Assembly: GCA_019694575.1 (NCBI GenBank)
Contig: JAIBBR010000029.1
Location: forward strand, 1-42,905
Direction of reading: 5' to 3'
DNA: 42,905 bases
DNA from: Myxococcaceae bacterium
GTDB taxonomy: Bacteria > Myxococcota > Myxococcia > Myxococcales > Myxococcaceae
Below are positions 41,107-42,905 of this stretch, in pieces; the first letter of the stretch is position 1; every line of letters begins with the position of its first letter. The position numbers were made by a program, and so were the translations under genes. The notes under the pieces are model-generated. The model did no database searches, had not been told where the DNA came from, and saw only the letters and a program-made list of their open reading frames with translations.

Positions 41107-42522
41107 GTGAAATGGCTGCTTGCGCTGACGCTGCTGGTTTTTTTGAGCTGCACCCGGGCGGTGCCTGAAGTTGATTTGCCCAAGCCTCAGCGTGAAGTGT
41201 GGGTCGACGCCAGTGCCCTTGGGCCAGGCGACGGCACGGCTGAAAGGCCCTTCAAAACACTCCCAGCCACCCTGAGCTCAGACACCCATGTTCGCCTGCG
41301 CACCGGCATGTACGCGGGGCCCTTCACCTTGCCGCCCGACGTGATGCTCTCGGGTGAGGGCAATGTGGTGCTCTACGCCGAGAACAGCCCGGTAACGGTG
41401 CACGCCGTGCGGGCGCGGCTCGAGGGGCTGGCGATTCAAGGTGGGACGACAGGGCTTGAGGTGACCGAAGCCGTGCAAGCAGAGCGCGTGCAGTTTTCGG
41501 GGCAGCGCGAGCGTGCGGTGGTGGCGCGGCGGGGTGCCTCGGTTCGGTTTTCTGACGCCAGCTTCGATGGAACCGTGGCCGGTACTGACGGGCTGGTGCT
41601 CGAGCCCGGTGCGCGTGCTTCGTTGGCCAAACTCTTTTTTACGGGCGCCTTTCGCCGGGCCATCGATTGCGCCGAGGCCTCGCTGACGTTGAAAGAGGCG
41701 CGCTTGCTGGGGCCGAAAGAAGCGGTGCATGCGGTCAACGGCTCCGTCGCGCTCGAGCAAGTGACAGTGGCAGGCGGTCAGGGCCCCGCGATTTTCGTGG
41801 CCGGCGTGACGGGCTCGATGAAGCGCATCGAAGTGCAGGGGCATGAGTACGGCTTGCTCGGTCGCGAATCGACCCTCGACATCGACGGTTTTCTTTCGGT
41901 GCGCGCGCAGACCGCGGGCATGGCGTTGACGCAGTCGAAGTTGGGGCTGCAGAACGCCCGTTTTGAAGACAGCGGCAGCTATGCGGCGGTGGGCCTGCTG
42001 CAAGTCGAGGCGAACCTGCGCGGGCTCGACATCAAACGCGCCCAGGCTTTTGGGGTCTTTTGGCGCGATGGCAAGGGCAGCCTCGACGACGCCAAAATTT
42101 ATACGGTGACGGCAGAAAGCGCGGGCAGCGGCGCCACGGGCGGTGACGCGGTGCACTTGCGGGGCGTTGACGCCGACCTGCGCCACATCGACGTGCGCGA
42201 CGCCCAGGGTTCAGGGTTGTTCGCCACCATGACGGCGAAGGTGAACGTCGACGACTTGGCGTGCAACCGCTGCGATTACGGCGTGGTGCTGGTTGAACGC
42301 TACGCCACGGTGACTGCGAAAAAACTCAAGAGCGCGTACAGCAAAGTGAGCGCGCTTTCCGTGCCTGACGTGGGGTTTCTCGAAGTGTTTGACATCGACG
42401 CTGACTCCGCTCCAGGCACGCTGCTGTACGCCGAGTGCTCGCAGGGCGCGAAAGTGCTGCTGCACGAAAAAGGCATCAACACGACGTGGACCGAAAGCCC
42501 CTGTGTCACCGCGGTGAAGTAG
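41107..42522 (+). CDS. Parallel beta-helix (DUF1565-like) lipoprotein
   Basis: 471 aa from GTG 41107 (MKWLLALTLLVFLSC; acylated Cys15). A GTG at 41059 would add 16 residues. After a short linker comes WVDASALGPGDGTAERPFKTL, the DUF1565-type opening of right-handed beta helices. About 350 residues of short repeats follow (LEGLAIQGGTTGLEV, VRFSDASFDGTV, LTLKEARLLGP and similar) with the spacing of beta-helix rungs. A few Cys occur late (ACNRCDY, AECSQG). It is likely surface exposed; carbohydrate binding or structural role is inference. Confidence 0.82.
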   Translation: MKWLLALTLLVFLSCTRAVPEVDLPKPQREVWVDASALGPGDGTAERPFKTLPATLSSDTHVRLRTGMYAGPFTLPPDVMLSGEGNVVLYAENSPVTVHAVRARLEGLAIQGGTTGLEVTEAVQAERVQFSGQRERAVVARRGASVRFSDASFDGTVAGTDGLVLEPGARASLAKLFFTGAFRRAIDCAEASLTLKEARLLGPKEAVHAVNGSVALEQVTVAGGQGPAIFVAGVTGSMKRIEVQGHEYGLLGRESTLDIDGFLSVRAQTAGMALTQSKLGLQNARFEDSGSYAAVGLLQVEANLRGLDIKRAQAFGVFWRDGKGSLDDAKIYTVTAESAGSGATGGDAVHLRGVDADLRHIDVRDAQGSGLFATMTAKVNVDDLACNRCDYGVVLVERYATVTAKKLKSAYSKVSALSVPDVGFLEVFDIDADSAPGTLLYAECSQGAKVLLHEKGINTTWTESPCVTAVK

Positions 42523-42523
42523 C

Positions 42524-42868
42524 GTGGTGGCGCGTGCTGCGCTGCGGGCCACGATCAATGGTCTGAAAAACGAGCTCAAGCGTGCTGCAGGCAGGCTCGT
42601 CGCGAAGCAAGCAGGTGGCAGAGCGGTTGAAGCGCTCGAAGACTTGGCGGCCCGCGTCGTGAGCAACCAAGGTTGGCGTGAAAAAGTACGCAATGGGGGT
42701 TTGCAAGCCGGCGGCGCTGTTGTTTCGCTGGGGCGTTTCGCAGAAGGCTCGAAGCGAAGTAGCTGCCGCACGAGGCGTGTTAGGGCCCGCCACAAAATAA
42801 ACGCTCCATATCAGCGCCGATCCATCCCGGCTGTCCGCGTTGCGCTCCCTGCGACTTACCACTGGTAA
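42524..42868 (+). CDS. Doubtful small ORF, possibly chimeric with a repeat
   Basis: 114 aa from a GTG one base after the previous stop. The first ~70 residues are Ala/Arg/Lys-rich and helical (INGLKNELKRAAGRLVAKQA, ALEDLAARVVSNQG) and could be a real small protein. The remainder (SSCRTRRVRARHKINAPY...) is Arg-rich without family character and runs into palindromic sequence. The true end may therefore have been lost, or the ORF may be chance. No family is recognised. Confidence 0.3.
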   Translation: MVARAALRATINGLKNELKRAAGRLVAKQAGGRAVEALEDLAARVVSNQGWREKVRNGGLQAGGAVVSLGRFAEGSKRSSCRTRRVRARHKINAPYQRRSIPAVRVALPATYHW

Positions 42869-42871
42869 GTC
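42853..42871. repeat. palindromic repeat near the right edge
   Basis: GACTTACCA-C-TGGTAAGTC is a 9-bp inverted repeat with a single central base. It is flanked by a further GCGAC (42851-42855) and GTCGC (42876-42880) pairing. It sits in a noncoding-looking stretch from about 42740 to the window end and looks like part of a dispersed repeat cut by the edge. Confidence 0.45.
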
Positions 42872-42905
42872 TTAGGTCGCGCGCCTCGCCATCCGGGCGC
42901 CTCGG

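Noticed and set aside
1-42905. tRNA, rRNA and CRISPR arrays
   Set aside because: No cloverleaf-like sequence, rRNA segment or regularly spaced direct repeats were recognised by eye in the intergenic regions; a tRNAscan/CRISPR search was not possible.

Overview
This window looks like chromosomal core DNA from a GC-rich Gram-negative bacterium of the Myxococcota (myxobacterial) type. That placement is inference. It rests on many secreted lipoproteins with Asp-Ala-Gly rich linkers, a receiver / coiled-coil / DUF4388-like / J-like fusion protein, a zinc-ribbon / GYF-like / TPR protein, GatCAB, and dense GTG/ATG-started genes with short overlaps. No rRNA, tRNA, CRISPR array, prophage or complete insertion sequence was seen.

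Layout. 1-300: tail of an unidentified gene with an apparent +1 frameshift. 307-4592 (minus): a THUMP-type rRNA methyltransferase and the DNA translocase FtsK, which carries an unusual insert in its motor. 4739-9595 (plus): zinc-ribbon/TPR protein followed by gatC-gatA-gatB (amidotransferase for Asn/Gln-tRNA). 9592-11452 (minus): an unrecognised Asn/Ser/Lys-rich protein and a 2-oxoglutarate/Fe(II)-type oxygenase. 11549-17184 (plus): polytopic membrane protein, NTF2-like protein, a sugar dehydrogenase plus PLP aminotransferase pair, and a lipoprotein. 17313-20606 (plus): rplU-rpmA-obg, a TrmH-type methyltransferase and a LolA-like carrier. 20772-24270: kelch lipoprotein, Ppx/GppA phosphatase (minus), lipoprotein with a degenerate aspartic-protease fold. 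24284-26697: LysR regulator (minus) and a von Willebrand A lipoprotein (plus), separated by a miniature transposable element. 26709-31963 (minus): a likely operon of a small membrane protein, benzoate-CoA-ligase-like enzyme, creatininase-family amidohydrolase, DUF1517-like protein, cytochrome-like lipoprotein and outer-membrane barrel. 32032-33581 (plus): DoxX and a glycosyltransferase. 33568-35656 (minus): marR-clc operon. 35794-39059 (plus): receiver/DUF4388/J fusion and peptide deformylase. 39010-39702 (minus): endonuclease III. 39792-40424 (plus): M23 peptidase lipoprotein. 40510-40779 (minus): HU. 41107-42522 (plus): beta-helix lipoprotein. The right edge holds a small doubtful ORF and a palindromic repeat.

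The most notable signals are two miniature inverted-repeat elements. The first (25216-25374) has perfect 20-bp terminal repeats, an exact 6-bp target duplication and an internal terminator-like hairpin. The second (28490-28665) has 17-18 bp terminal repeats and a CTAG duplication. It sits in frame inside the signal-peptide codons of a lipoprotein gene: element plus one CTAG is exactly 180 bp, and removing it restores a canonical lipoprotein signal, MRLLAMSLCAVGLLGC. This recalls the in-frame palindromic elements of Rickettsia.

Functional theme: housekeeping genes (translation, ribosome assembly, DNA repair, division, nucleoid) are interleaved with an envelope set. Seven probable lipoproteins, a LolA-like carrier, an M23 peptidase and an outer-membrane barrel suggest heavy investment in the cell surface.
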